Positions 1 through 7,677 of a DNA stretch of 17,345 nucleotides are shown here, piece by piece. The position numbers and the translations under genes are program-made. Source of the stretch: JABEVB01 sp049965775 (GTDB taxonomy: Bacteria; Planctomycetota; Phycisphaerae; WQYP01); the NCBI GenBank assembly GCA_049965775.1, contig JBMFVX010000058.1:1-17345 (forward strand), given 5' to 3'. Position 1 is the first letter of the stretch, and every line of letters starts with the position of its first letter. The notes under the pieces were generated by a model. It saw only the letters and a program-made list of their open reading frames with translations, had not been told where the DNA came from and did not search any database.

Positions 1-56
1 ACCTCTTATTTTGCAGGGGTTTGTGAGTATCTGCGAGAGTACGCAAGACGGGGAAC

Positions 57-139
57 TGGGCGCGGCAGGATTCGAACCTGCGTAGGCATAAGCCAGCGGA
101 TTTACAGTCCGCCCCTTTTGGCCGCTCAGGCACACGCCC
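57..139 (-). tRNA. tRNA-Tyr (anticodon GTA)
   Basis: The reverse strand folds as a class II tRNA with a long variable arm. The acceptor stem pairs GGGCGTG (139-133) with CGCGCCC, followed by discriminator A at 57. The anticodon loop reads CTGTAAA, giving anticodon GTA (105-103) and tyrosine specificity. The T loop contains GGTTCGAATCC. CCA is not encoded; the bases after the discriminator are GTT, so CCA must be added by nucleotidyltransferase. The long variable arm fits bacterial tRNA-Tyr and the D-loop sequence resembles E. coli tRNA-Tyr. Only serine, leucine and tyrosine tRNAs are class II, and the anticodon excludes the first two. Confidence 0.96.
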
Positions 140-156
140 GGAAATCAAGGCCTGAT

Positions 157-185
157 AGTATACACTTAAGTAGCCGAGGCGACAA
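157..185 (-). promoter_or_regulatory. Promoter of tRNA-Tyr
   Basis: On the minus strand a -35 box TTGTCG (185-180) and a -10 box TATACT (162-157) are separated by exactly 17 nt. The predicted start near position 150 lies about 10 nt upstream of the mature tRNA 5' end at 139, as expected for a short leader removed by RNase P. It is a good sigma70-type match read by eye. Confidence 0.7.
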
Positions 186-189
186 TTTT

Positions 190-509
190 AGGGCGACTGG
201 AGTTTCGGTTTCTTCACCATTGACGAAAAGAACACCCGTTGCGACCCATCATCGCGATTTTCGCAAAATCTAACGGATTCGCTGGCCAGGGCACCTTCGG
301 ATTGCGGGCACTTCAAGCGATGTTTGATTGGTCCACGCGGCAAACGTCGGTGCAATTGTACAGCGACTCCTGAATTTTAGCCGCCCCTGCGGATAATTAT
401 AACAAGCACTCGGAGCGATCATAGGGAAAATAACGATTTTTCCACGGCCTCCGTGGAAGGGCCTGAATTTTGCGCCCGCACTGAAAATACCGAAACTCCA
501 GCAGGGCGA
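190..509. mobile_element. MITE-like 305-bp non-coding insertion with terminal inverted repeats
   Basis: Positions 197-209 (CTGGAGTTTCGGT) and 489-501 are perfect 13-bp inverted repeats; extending inward gives 18 matches in 20. Directly outside them, AGGGCGA occurs as a direct repeat at 190-196 and 503-509, with one extra base (502) on the right. Inverted ends plus a 7-bp flanking duplication are the signature of a transposed non-autonomous element. The interior has no credible gene. It holds two compact hairpins: GATTTT-cgc-AAAATC (256-270) and TTCCACGG-cct-CCGTGGAA (440-458). Neither hairpin is followed by a T-run on its own strand, so they are not intrinsic terminators. The block starts just upstream of the tRNA -35 box. 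No known IS family is assigned. Confidence 0.5.
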
Positions 510-733
510 AATGTTTTGCCGCTATGCCGCTTTGCAGCCAATGCCCCAACCCGCAATGGTAGCTTTACATCGGGCTGATTGAATCATTACGAAGCAACTC
601 CCCTCCGGTACAAGTTCATCGAGCCAGCGGCAGCCCATGATCGGCCGAGCATGGTGCTCATTAGCGACAGCAGGCTGATGCGAGGCGTATAGTTTTGCGC
701 AATAAACGCAGCAGAAAAATGCGGCGAATGTCA
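510..733. other. Non-coding stretch upstream of the symporter promoter
   Basis: Between the MITE-like block and the symporter promoter no reading frame has a convincing start, ribosome binding site or recognisable protein. A minus-strand frame at 522-806 can encode 94 residues, but its composition matches no family I know. I see no tRNA, no repeat and no strong hairpin here. Confidence 0.5.
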
Positions 734-762
734 TTGCCAAGTCAATGACGGGCTTATACAAT
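734..762 (+). promoter_or_regulatory. Promoter of the SSS symporter operon
   Basis: A -35 box TTGCCA (734-739) and a -10 box TACAAT (757-762) are spaced by 17 nt. Transcription would start near 769 and leave a leader of about 174 nt before the ATG at 943. That leader contains the 9-bp inverted repeat at 865-893. Read by eye; no alternative promoter of similar quality is closer to the gene. Confidence 0.55.
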
Positions 763-864
763 CCAGCCGATTTTAGGCATGCTGACGGCGTGGCGCGGCG
801 GAACAAATTTAGGCGAACTGTGGCTCGGCATGATTTCTAAAACGGTTGGCGGTCGCGCTTGCGT

Positions 865-893
865 GTTGTTCGCATAACCTGGGAGCGAACAAC
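865..893 (+). promoter_or_regulatory. 9-bp perfect inverted repeat in the symporter leader
   Basis: GTTGTTCGC (865-873) and GCGAACAAC (885-893) are perfect inverted repeats around an 11-nt spacer, ending 49 nt before the symporter ATG. It could be an operator for a dimeric repressor or an RNA hairpin in the leader. It is not a terminator because no T-run follows. Which role applies cannot be told from sequence alone. Confidence 0.45.
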
Positions 894-942
894 CGAAACG
901 TTGCCGTATGGATTTTGCGACGCACATTTTTTTGAGGGTCAT

Positions 943-2784
943 ATGCGGACATTGCCTTTCCTGCTGGCCGCGGCGCCTGCGGCTAAGCCACTGGTCTCTG
1001 CCTCGCCGGTGGACTTTGTGGTTATCGCCATCTACTTTCTTTTTGTAATCGGCATTGGTGTGTACCTTAAAAAGTACACGAAAACCGGCGACGACTTTTT
1101 TATGGCCGGACGGGAGATGACCGCTTGGATTGCGGGCTTGGCGTTCCTTTCTGCCAACCTTGGCGCATTGGAACTGCTCGGCTGGGCCGGGGCAGCCTAT
1201 CAATACGGTATTCTGGCCGTGCACTGGTACTGGATCGGCGCCATCCCAGCAATGCTGCTGTTGGGATTGGTGATGATGCCATTTTATTATGCATCAAAAA
1301 CGCACTCTGTGCCGGGCTATTTACGGTTACGCTATGGTCCGGGTGCCAGCGGACTCTCCGCCATTTGCTTTGCCTTGATGACTATTTTAATGAGCGGCGT
1401 AAATATTTTTGCCATGGCGGCGGTGATGCAGGTTGTGTTGGGCTGGCCGCTTCAGTTCAGCATCTGGGTCTCGTCTATCGCGATGGGCGTATACGTGGTA
1501 TTGGCAGGCTTGCTATCCGCAATTTTTAATGAGGTGCTTCAGTTTGTGCTTATTTGGCTTGGAGCTTTGCTCATCCCTATTTTGGGCATGATTCAGGCCG
1601 GCGGATGGTCAGGTCTCAAGCGCGATATTGCCAAAAATCTCACCCACTTCGGCATTGGAAATCCTGCCGTAGTTACGGCCAACCTTAAGGCTGCGGGCAT
1701 CGAACACCCAGGCGTTCTACTTAAAAATTCCGCTATTTTTGGAACATCGCATCCATCCACTTATACGCACGCGTGGAGCACCTTGGGGCATTTCAGTGCT
1801 AACCCAATGGGAATTAACTGGATTGGCATTGTGTTTGGTCTGGGCGCAGTCATTTCGACGGGTTACTGGACCACCGACTTTTTGGTGGTTCAGCGCGTCA
1901 TGTCTGCTAAAGATCTGCGTTCGGCCAAGATGGCCCCCATTATCGGCGCAGCATTCAAAATGTTTGTGCCAATTATTGTCATTCTTCCCGGCCTGCTTGG
2001 TTTGGGATTGCTTAAAACGCAGCTTTTCCCGCAGCCAATTGTTGACGCAGCGGCCAAACACGGCCATACGTTATACAGTTACAATGATGTACTGCCGATC
2101 ATGCTCGCCAAATACTGCGGACCGGGCCTCTTGGGCTTGGGCATTACGGCGCTGATCGCGGGATTTATGTCGGGGATGGCAGGCAATGTTACCGCGTTTG
2201 CCACCGTTTGGACGCACGATATTTACAAGCCGATGATGAACCCGAAGGCGTCTGACCAACACCTGTTGGCTATGGGCCGCTGGAGCTCGGCCATCGGAAT
2301 TTTAGTGAGCGTGGCAACGGCTTACCTTGTCATGAAATCAAACAGCATTATGGACTATGTGCAGGCGCTGTTTAGCTTCTTTATTGCGCCCCTGTTTGGC
2401 ACGGTAATCTTAGGCATGCTCTGGAAGCGCACCACCAGGCATGGTGGATTCTGGGGGTTGCTGGCAGGCACTGCTGCATCCATCGGCATGTGGTTTTGGG
2501 TGCTTAAAAAGCCGGATGCACTTAAGTATATTGCCCTTTCGCCGCACGCTCAGCCGATGGCCGCCGATATGTTTCGAGCACTTTGGAGCTTTATTCTTGT
2601 TGTGCTGGTGACTGTCGTCGTAAGCCTTGCGACCCAGCCTAAGCCGAAGGAAGAACTTGCCGGGCTGGTGATGGGCTGCACAGATATTCCGCCCGAAGGG
2701 GAATACCCACTTGTTCATCGGCCCATATTTTGGGCGGCGGTTATTTCGGTGGTGTTTATTGCGTTGAATTTATACTTCTGGTAA
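943..2784 (+). CDS. Sodium:solute symporter (SSS family, sugar-type)
   Basis: This encodes a 613-residue inner-membrane carrier of the sodium:solute symporter family (TC 2.A.21), predicted to import a sugar or related solute with Na+. The frame is hydrophobic throughout with about 14 probable helices. Family motifs are visible: DDFFMAGREM after the first helix, the HSVPGYLRLRYG segment, GLLSAIFNEVLQF in the middle (NE where many members have TD), and GFMSGMAGNVTAFATVWTHD. The frame is open back to a TTG at 859, but ATG 943 is preferred: GAGGG at 934-938 is a ribosome binding site, and the protein then begins just before helix 1. A small membrane protein gene follows after 14 nt, so the two are probably cotranscribed. 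The substrate is inferred as sugar from the neighbouring glycosidases and isomerase; it is not proven by the sequence. Confidence 0.9.
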   Translation: MRTLPFLLAAAPAAKPLVSASPVDFVVIAIYFLFVIGIGVYLKKYTKTGDDFFMAGREMTAWIAGLAFLSANLGALELLGWAGAAYQYGILAVHWYWIGAIPAMLLLGLVMMPFYYASKTHSVPGYLRLRYGPGASGLSAICFALMTILMSGVNIFAMAAVMQVVLGWPLQFSIWVSSIAMGVYVVLAGLLSAIFNEVLQFVLIWLGALLIPILGMIQAGGWSGLKRDIAKNLTHFGIGNPAVVTANLKAAGIEHPGVLLKNSAIFGTSHPSTYTHAWSTLGHFSANPMGINWIGIVFGLGAVISTGYWTTDFLVVQRVMSAKDLRSAKMAPIIGAAFKMFVPIIVILPGLLGLGLLKTQLFPQPIVDAAAKHGHTLYSYNDVLPIMLAKYCGPGLLGLGITALIAGFMSGMAGNVTAFATVWTHDIYKPMMNPKASDQHLLAMGRWSSAIGILVSVATAYLVMKSNSIMDYVQALFSFFIAPLFGTVILGMLWKRTTRHGGFWGLLAGTAASIGMWFWVLKKPDALKYIALSPHAQPMAADMFRALWSFILVVLVTVVVSLATQPKPKEELAGLVMGCTDIPPEGEYPLVHRPIFWAAVISVVFIALNLYFW

Positions 2785-2798
2785 GCAAAGGGTGAATC

Positions 2799-3020
2799 AT
2801 GACCAAGCACGCAAACTCGATTTGGCTCCTTATTGGGCTGCAATTGCTCATTTATGGAGTCATTATTGAAGGCGTTGGCCTGTGGGAACTGGTGCAGCCG
2901 CCCGCCCATAAGACAGCGCTTGCCTCTCTTCATCCAGCGATATGGTGGGGAGCACTGCTTCTGGCAATGGGACTTTTTTACACCATCCGGTTTCGGCCAT
3001 CCAAGTCATTAAAAGACTGA
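2799..3020 (+). CDS. Small two-helix membrane protein downstream of the symporter
   Basis: This encodes 73 residues with two clear hydrophobic segments, about residues 8-28 and 46-65, joined by a polar loop containing PPAHK and ending in a basic RFRPSKSLKD tail. AAAGGGTG lies just before the ATG as a ribosome binding site, and the gene starts 14 nt after the symporter stop, so the two are very likely translated from one mRNA. I recognise no named domain. From memory, similar short proteins with a WWGxLLLxxG pattern occur beside SSS carriers in other environmental bacteria, but I cannot check this here. A role as an accessory subunit or stability factor for the symporter is inference from position and topology only. 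Confidence 0.75.
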   Translation: MTKHANSIWLLIGLQLLIYGVIIEGVGLWELVQPPAHKTALASLHPAIWWGALLLAMGLFYTIRFRPSKSLKD

Positions 3021-3231
3021 TCTCTCAAGCTGGAAACCTGAGTACCAAATGGGTGATGCCTTTTAAACACATCATTTAGGCCTTTGAAGCCCTTCTGCAA
3101 TCACCTCATAGGAGAACCTATACCCTGAGTTCGCCGCTTAACAATTGTGACACCATTGATTCTAGCCAATGCATCACTAAACGAGCTTTTATAAATATGC
3201 TACGAATAACAATTCGCTGGTACTGCCGAAG
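3021..3231. other. Convergent intergenic spacer
   Basis: This 211-bp gap separates the end of the symporter unit from the end of the first GH29 gene. Only short weak inverted repeats are present, such as ATAGG/CCTAT and CGAAT/ATTCG. None is followed by a T-run, so no convincing intrinsic terminator is seen for either strand. Confidence 0.5.
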
Positions 3232-5079
3232 TCATGCGAAACTGACTTTAAAAGCGAACGCATACTCACCGGGTTTATGTCTAGGTGCTGCAATGGTCAA
3301 CGACTGTGGCGTCTGCTTCCACGAAAGCTTTTCCTGACAGCCCAGCAGCTCCACGGCCAAGACCTTACCCGGTTTGGTGTCGGCTGCCAAACCTAAAGAG
3401 CGAATGACAAACTCTTTGGACTGCCAGCCCAAACAGATCGCATAAACAATAGTGCCTGCCTTGTTTCGCGTAAACCGGACCGTGCCCGCACCGAGATCTT
3501 TTGTTGATTTATAGCCGTTGTATGCACCAGTCGTGCCATGGGGATTATTTGACGTATCAGCCGCGGTCTGCAGCAGGCCTTCGCCAAAAACCTTCCACGG
3601 CCGGGTTGCATATATGGCCTGTCCGTTTATAGCAAACCACTCGGCCAACTCGTGCAGAATTAACTTTTCCTTGCTATCAATAGTGCCGTCAGGCCGGCCG
3701 GGGATATTAAGAATAAAGGTACCATTCTTACTCACTGCATCAATCATCCAGTGAATGATCTGCCGCGGTTTGAGATATCCGCCATATTCGCCGGGCTGAT
3801 TGTAAAGAGCGCGTTGGTAGTGCCAATCCCCAATGCAGGTCTCCGACTGCCACGGGTAACGCATAATGCTGTTAGTAACGCCCCGCTCCAAATCAGCAAC
3901 CACCGCTTTTGTAAGGTCAAATGGGACGTACTTGACGTTGATAACAGCCTCCATCTGGCCTCGAACCTTTAAGTTTCGATTGTAAAAGTAGGCGCCAATG
4001 TTCATCCCGGCCCAGCCCAGCGGGAGCATGTCGTTATCAAAATACAAAATATCCGGATCGTGTTGATCTATCAGGTCGCGGGTGCGATCATAAAAGTTTT
4101 TACTGAAGGTAAAATCAGGCAGCGCATTAAAGGGGTGTTTCGGTCCATAAAGTTGCTGTGGATCGAGACCTTCCCACCAAGTGTTTTTGCCATCTTCTTT
4201 GGTTAAGCATGCGTCATAAGGCACGCCCGCAAGCGGCCCCGTCGCATCAGCACCATGTGCCACCTGATACCACCACCAATTGCGAGCCTGATGCACGCTC
4301 ACCCCCACACGCAGGCCATGCGCTCGCGCAACTTTGGCCCAAGTACCGACAACATCCCGATGGGGACCGACACGCTGTGCGTTCCATTGGTGATGCCGGG
4401 AGTTCCAAGTGTCAAAACCATCATGAAAATTGGCCAGTATCATGAAGATTTTTGCACCGGCTTTTACATACAAGTTCATGAGTTCTTCCGGCTGCCAATT
4501 CAATAGCGTCCACTGAGCGCAAAGATCCTTAAATCCAAATTTAGATGGATGACCGAAATGTTTACACTGATAGGCGTACTCGGGTCGTCCTTGTATATAC
4601 ATCTGACGCGCATACCAGTCGCCATCTTCGGCGACGCATGATGGACTCCAATGATTCCAGATACCGAACTTGGCATCGCGATACCACTCAGGACAATCAT
4701 ATTGCAGCATAGATGCGTAGCTTGGCTTATAAGGCCCGTCGCCATGAAGACCTTTCAGTGGCCCGATCATGGGCACATCGTTCCAAGCGCCGCCGCGAAC
4801 TGGGACTGGCGGCTTTTGCGGGTTCCGCCATTTTGCAGGATGCCACGTTTTTTCATTCAATGTTTCTGCGACGATCGAATTGCCCTCGATAGCATAATAC
4901 TTCCGTTGCAACTCAGGAATGGCACAAAAGTCGGCATATGTGCCATCTGGCTGGTTATAGCCCGGCGCGATTGTGCCCTTCCCCGTGGCTAACGTCGGCT
5001 CGTCTGCCTTAGTTATGGTTGCGGTTACGGTTGCTGCCGCAGCCCCAGCGATAATTTTGCAGAATTCACGTCGTCGCAT
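3232..5079 (-). CDS. Tat-exported GH29 alpha-L-fucosidase-like enzyme (copy 1, intact)
   Basis: This 615-residue protein belongs to glycoside hydrolase family 29, retaining alpha-L-fucosidases. The N-terminus MRRREFCK followed by an Ala/Thr-rich hydrophobic run looks like a Tat signal peptide cleaved near residue 25. The catalytic (beta/alpha)8 barrel runs from about residue 125 to 480: FGIWNHW with His143, HDGFDTW at 219-225, WNAQRVGPHRDVVG, and PDILYFDN with probable nucleophile Asp348. A C-terminal beta-sandwich follows. The usual His-His pair before DGF is Phe218-His219 here, which may alter sugar recognition. The start at 5079 is supported by AAAGGAG 8 nt upstream. A close paralog lies 120 bp upstream on the same strand, so the pair is a tandem duplication and may form an operon. 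Fucosidase function follows from family membership; the exact linkage is unknown. Confidence 0.88.
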   Translation of the reverse strand: MRRREFCKIIAGAAAATVTATITKADEPTLATGKGTIAPGYNQPDGTYADFCAIPELQRKYYAIEGNSIVAETLNEKTWHPAKWRNPQKPPVPVRGGAWNDVPMIGPLKGLHGDGPYKPSYASMLQYDCPEWYRDAKFGIWNHWSPSCVAEDGDWYARQMYIQGRPEYAYQCKHFGHPSKFGFKDLCAQWTLLNWQPEELMNLYVKAGAKIFMILANFHDGFDTWNSRHHQWNAQRVGPHRDVVGTWAKVARAHGLRVGVSVHQARNWWWYQVAHGADATGPLAGVPYDACLTKEDGKNTWWEGLDPQQLYGPKHPFNALPDFTFSKNFYDRTRDLIDQHDPDILYFDNDMLPLGWAGMNIGAYFYNRNLKVRGQMEAVINVKYVPFDLTKAVVADLERGVTNSIMRYPWQSETCIGDWHYQRALYNQPGEYGGYLKPRQIIHWMIDAVSKNGTFILNIPGRPDGTIDSKEKLILHELAEWFAINGQAIYATRPWKVFGEGLLQTAADTSNNPHGTTGAYNGYKSTKDLGAGTVRFTRNKAGTIVYAICLGWQSKEFVIRSLGLAADTKPGKVLAVELLGCQEKLSWKQTPQSLTIAAPRHKPGEYAFAFKVSFA

Positions 5080-5166
5080 GTAACAATCTCCTTTGTTAAG
5101 AACCTTTTTGGTAAATCTATTTATCCAATCGTTTTTAAGCTCTCAGCAATAACAGATACCGAAGTT

Positions 5167-5182
5167 ATGGTAACCATGTTTT
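5167..5182 (-). promoter_or_regulatory. Palindrome and AAAACATG motif between the GH29 genes
   Basis: The 120-bp gap between the two GH29 genes holds the palindrome ATGGT-A-ACCAT (5167-5177). It overlaps AAAACATG on the minus strand (5182-5175), a motif that recurs in the divergent region at 7397-7529. This could be an operator in front of copy 1, giving it separate control. I see no strong promoter boxes and no terminator after copy 2. Confidence 0.3.
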
Positions 5183-5199
5183 GTAGCCGAAGCAATTCA

Positions 5200-7017
5200 C
5201 TACGTGAAATTTCGGGCGCATATCAGCCACTTCCGTCCATCATGCGACGCGGACTTTAAAGGCGAACGCATAATCGCCTGGCTTCTGTTCGGGCGTGGCA
5301 ATCGCCAGCGACTTAGCCGTCTGCTGCCATGAAAGTCTTTCATGGCAGCCGAGTAGTTCGACCGCGAGAACTTTGCCTGGCTTGGTATCAGCTGCCAGCC
5401 AAGAAATATTGCGTACACCACGGTACCAGCCTTGTTGCGGGTAAAGCGAATATCATGGGCATCATAGTGCTTTATATTTTCATAGCCGTTATCACGCCCT
5501 TTGATGATCTTGAGATGACCCTTACCAAATGTTTTCCAGGGTCGCGTTGCATAAATGGCCTCACCGTTGATTGAGAACCACTTGGCCAGTTGCTTAAGTA
5601 TGGCTTTCTCCTTGCTAACAATCGTTCCGTCAGGCTTACCTGGAATGTCTAGAATAAACGTGCCGTTTTTGCTTACAACATCAATCATCCAGTGAATAAT
5701 GTCCTGTGGATGGCGATAGCCTCCATACTCACCCGGGTGGTTATAGAGGGCTCGCTGATAATGCCAGCCGCCAATGCATGTTTCCGATTGCCAAGGGTGA
5801 GGCAATATACGATCAATAACGCGGGACTCAATATCATAAACCATAGCTTTGCGCAGAGGACTTGGCACATTGCCAGTTGTGATGACGCCGCGCATTATTC
5901 CACCACTGGTTTTCAGGCTGTTGTTATAATAGTAAGCGCCTAAATTCATGCCTGCCCACCCCAGCGGGAGCAATGCGTTGTCGAAATACAGCAGGTCGGG
6001 ATTGTGTTGATCTATTAAATCGCGCGTTCGATCATAGAAATTCTTGACATAGCTGAAGTCAGGCAGCGCATTGTGTGGATGCTTGGCTCCGTAAAGTTGC
6101 TGCGGATCGTAGCCTTCCCACCAAGTATCTTTACCGTCCGCCTTGGTAAGTGCTCCGTCGTAAGGAATTCCGGCTAGAGGGCCTGTTTTATCACAGCCGT
6201 GCGCAGCTTGAAACCACCACCAGTTGCGGCCTTGATGGACGGTAACACCAAAAGGCAGGCCGCGAGAGCGAGCGGCTTTAGCCCAATCGCCAATAACGTC
6301 GCGACGCGGCCCAATGTTGAATGCATTCCATTCGTGATATTTCGAGTGCCAAGTGTCAAACCCATCGTGATGATTTGCCAGCGCGAGAAATAGCTTTGCA
6401 CCAGCTGCCACATAAAGATCCATAAGCTCTTCTGGGTGCCAATTTAACAACGTCCATTGAGCGCACAAATCTTTGTAACCAAATTTAGATGGATGGCCGT
6501 AATGTTTACACTGGAAATTGTATTGAGCAGAGTGCTGCAAATACATATTGCGGGCGTACCAGTCTCCATCCTCAGGTACGCATTGAGGACTCCAGTGGTT
6601 CCAGATACCAAACTTTGCATCGCGGTACCATTCTGGACACTCATACTGTAAAAGTGATTCATAGGTTGGCTTATAGGGTCCTTTACCATACAGTTTGCCA
6701 ATCGGGCTTAGCAACGGTACGCCATCCCTTGATCCGCCCGGTACCGGCAGTACAGGCGGACGGCCCCAACCCGTTGGACGCCACGTGTGCTCATTTAGCT
6801 TTTCAACAATGATGTCGTTGCCATTAACCGCGTAAAAAGTGCGTTGCAATTCAGGTGTATTGCAGAAGGCTGAGTAGCTTTCATCCGGCATATTGAAGCC
6901 GGAATCCACGGCGCCGATGGTATCAGCAGCTTGTATCGTCTGCGAGCTTACTGCAGTCGCAGTTATCGCCGATCCTGCGGCTTGCGTCAGAAGCTTACAG
7001 AAATCGCGTCTTCTCAT
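5200..7017 (-). CDS. Tat-exported GH29 alpha-L-fucosidase-like enzyme (copy 2, C-terminal frameshift)
   Basis: This is a paralog of the downstream GH29 gene with matching architecture. MRRRDFCK begins a Tat signal; then come FGIWNHW (His141), NHHDGFDTW with the normal His216-His217 pair, and DLLYFDN with probable nucleophile Asp346. The open frame gives 605 residues, but only the first 542 match copy 1. After LGWQ the frame changes, and the last 63 residues are out-of-frame sequence. The correct frame resumes at 5395 (AADTKPGKVL) and runs 51 codons to a stop at 5242-5240, exactly as in copy 1. Relative to copy 1, 37 nt are missing between two TGGCAG copies. The catalytic barrel is whole, but the end of the beta-sandwich is replaced, so activity is uncertain. 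The start at 7017 has AAAGGA 5-6 nt upstream. Confidence 0.85.
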   Translation of the reverse strand: MRRRDFCKLLTQAAGSAITATAVSSQTIQAADTIGAVDSGFNMPDESYSAFCNTPELQRTFYAVNGNDIIVEKLNEHTWRPTGWGRPPVLPVPGGSRDGVPLLSPIGKLYGKGPYKPTYESLLQYECPEWYRDAKFGIWNHWSPQCVPEDGDWYARNMYLQHSAQYNFQCKHYGHPSKFGYKDLCAQWTLLNWHPEELMDLYVAAGAKLFLALANHHDGFDTWHSKYHEWNAFNIGPRRDVIGDWAKAARSRGLPFGVTVHQGRNWWWFQAAHGCDKTGPLAGIPYDGALTKADGKDTWWEGYDPQQLYGAKHPHNALPDFSYVKNFYDRTRDLIDQHNPDLLYFDNALLPLGWAGMNLGAYYYNNSLKTSGGIMRGVITTGNVPSPLRKAMVYDIESRVIDRILPHPWQSETCIGGWHYQRALYNHPGEYGGYRHPQDIIHWMIDVVSKNGTFILDIPGKPDGTIVSKEKAILKQLAKWFSINGEAIYATRPWKTFGKGHLKIIKGRDNGYENIKHYDAHDIRFTRNKAGTVVYAIFLGWQLIPSQAKFSRSNYSAAMKDFHGSRRLSRWRLPRPNRSQAIMRSPLKSASHDGRKWLICARNFT

Positions 7018-7060
7018 TAAAATCCTTTAGCAAGCTGAAGCACAAGATCGTACCAACTTC

Positions 7061-7089
7061 AATGTAAGTCGAATATTGAGTCGCGTCAA
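7061..7089 (-). promoter_or_regulatory. Promoter of the GH29 pair
   Basis: On the minus strand a -35 box TTGACG (7089-7084) and a -10 box TACATT (7066-7061) are spaced by 17 nt. The predicted start near 7054 gives a leader of about 37 nt with the ribosome binding site AAAGGA before the ATG at 7017. Copy 1 may be read from the same promoter. Confidence 0.6.
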
Positions 7090-7396
7090 TCCGGAGACGG
7101 TGCTCCCTCGCCTTGCGAGGCCTGTGGCAGCTTACGATTTTTTTTGACCTTAGCCAAAATGTAAGCCTCGCAGTTGTGCTACGGGTGTTCTGATCACGGT
7201 TGTTGGGTTATTGGCATTGCCAGCCGATAATGGCCAGAGTGCGATGCAGTTGGCCGCTAAGAGCGGTTAAAGCTGAAAAGTGCGCAGGTAAGGAGTCCAA
7301 CTCGGCACGACCTGCAAGCCGCCAAGGAGTAGCAGGATGGCAGATAGTGCAGTGCACCCGAGAAAAAACGTTGTTTCCCCAAATTTTGGCTGTGAG

Positions 7397-7529
7397 AAAA
7401 CATGCATGGATATTGCACTATTTTAAAGGATGCCAAGTTAAAAGCAGCTAATCATTTCATTGGTTTTTTCTGAAGGATGCCAAGATCATGTTTTGCATAT
7501 ATTACAAAACATTGGGTTTTTAATGTTTT
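7397..7529. promoter_or_regulatory. Cluster of four AAAACAT motifs with a 12-bp direct repeat
   Basis: AAAACATG occurs at 7397-7404 and, inverted, at 7487-7494. AAAACATT occurs at 7506-7513 and, inverted, at 7522-7529, so the last two form an 8-bp palindrome with an 8-nt spacer. Interleaved is a perfect 12-bp direct repeat AAGGATGCCAAG at 7426-7437 and 7473-7484. The cluster ends 120 bp upstream of the xylA-like promoter. It resembles a multi-site binding region for a transcription factor; the factor is unknown. Local AT-richness makes some of the matches less surprising. Confidence 0.35.
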
Positions 7530-7648
7530 CATGGGCCATCGGCGTAATAAAAAGAACGGGTTTTGAGGCAGAGACTCAGCGAGACAATTTTTCAGCTTAC
7601 ATCGTGTGCCATTTTTGACACAAGCGCATAAGTATCTAAACAAGCCTT

Positions 7649-7677
7649 TTGACGGTTTTTGAATCGCCCCGTATAGT
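7649..7677 (+). promoter_or_regulatory. Promoter of the xylA-xylE-like unit
   Basis: A -35 box TTGACG (7649-7654) and a -10 box TATAGT (7672-7677) are separated by exactly 17 nt. Transcription would start near 7684, about 33 nt before the ATG at 7717. A second TTGACA at 7615-7620 lacks a good -10 partner. Confidence 0.72.

Noticed and set aside
440..458. Strong hairpin TTCCACGG-cct-CCGTGGAA as a transcription terminator
   Set aside because: The T-run lies 5' of the hairpin on the plus strand, and on the minus strand the hairpin is followed by A residues, so neither strand has the terminator arrangement.
522..806. Minus-strand open frame of 94 residues upstream of the symporter
   Set aside because: No ribosome binding site or recognisable protein pattern, and it overlaps the predicted symporter promoter on the other strand.
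7106..7144. GC hairpin followed by a T8 run as an intrinsic terminator
   Set aside because: The T-run starts about 16 nt after the hairpin, and no plus-strand gene ends upstream of it; the neighbouring gene is transcribed away on the minus strand.
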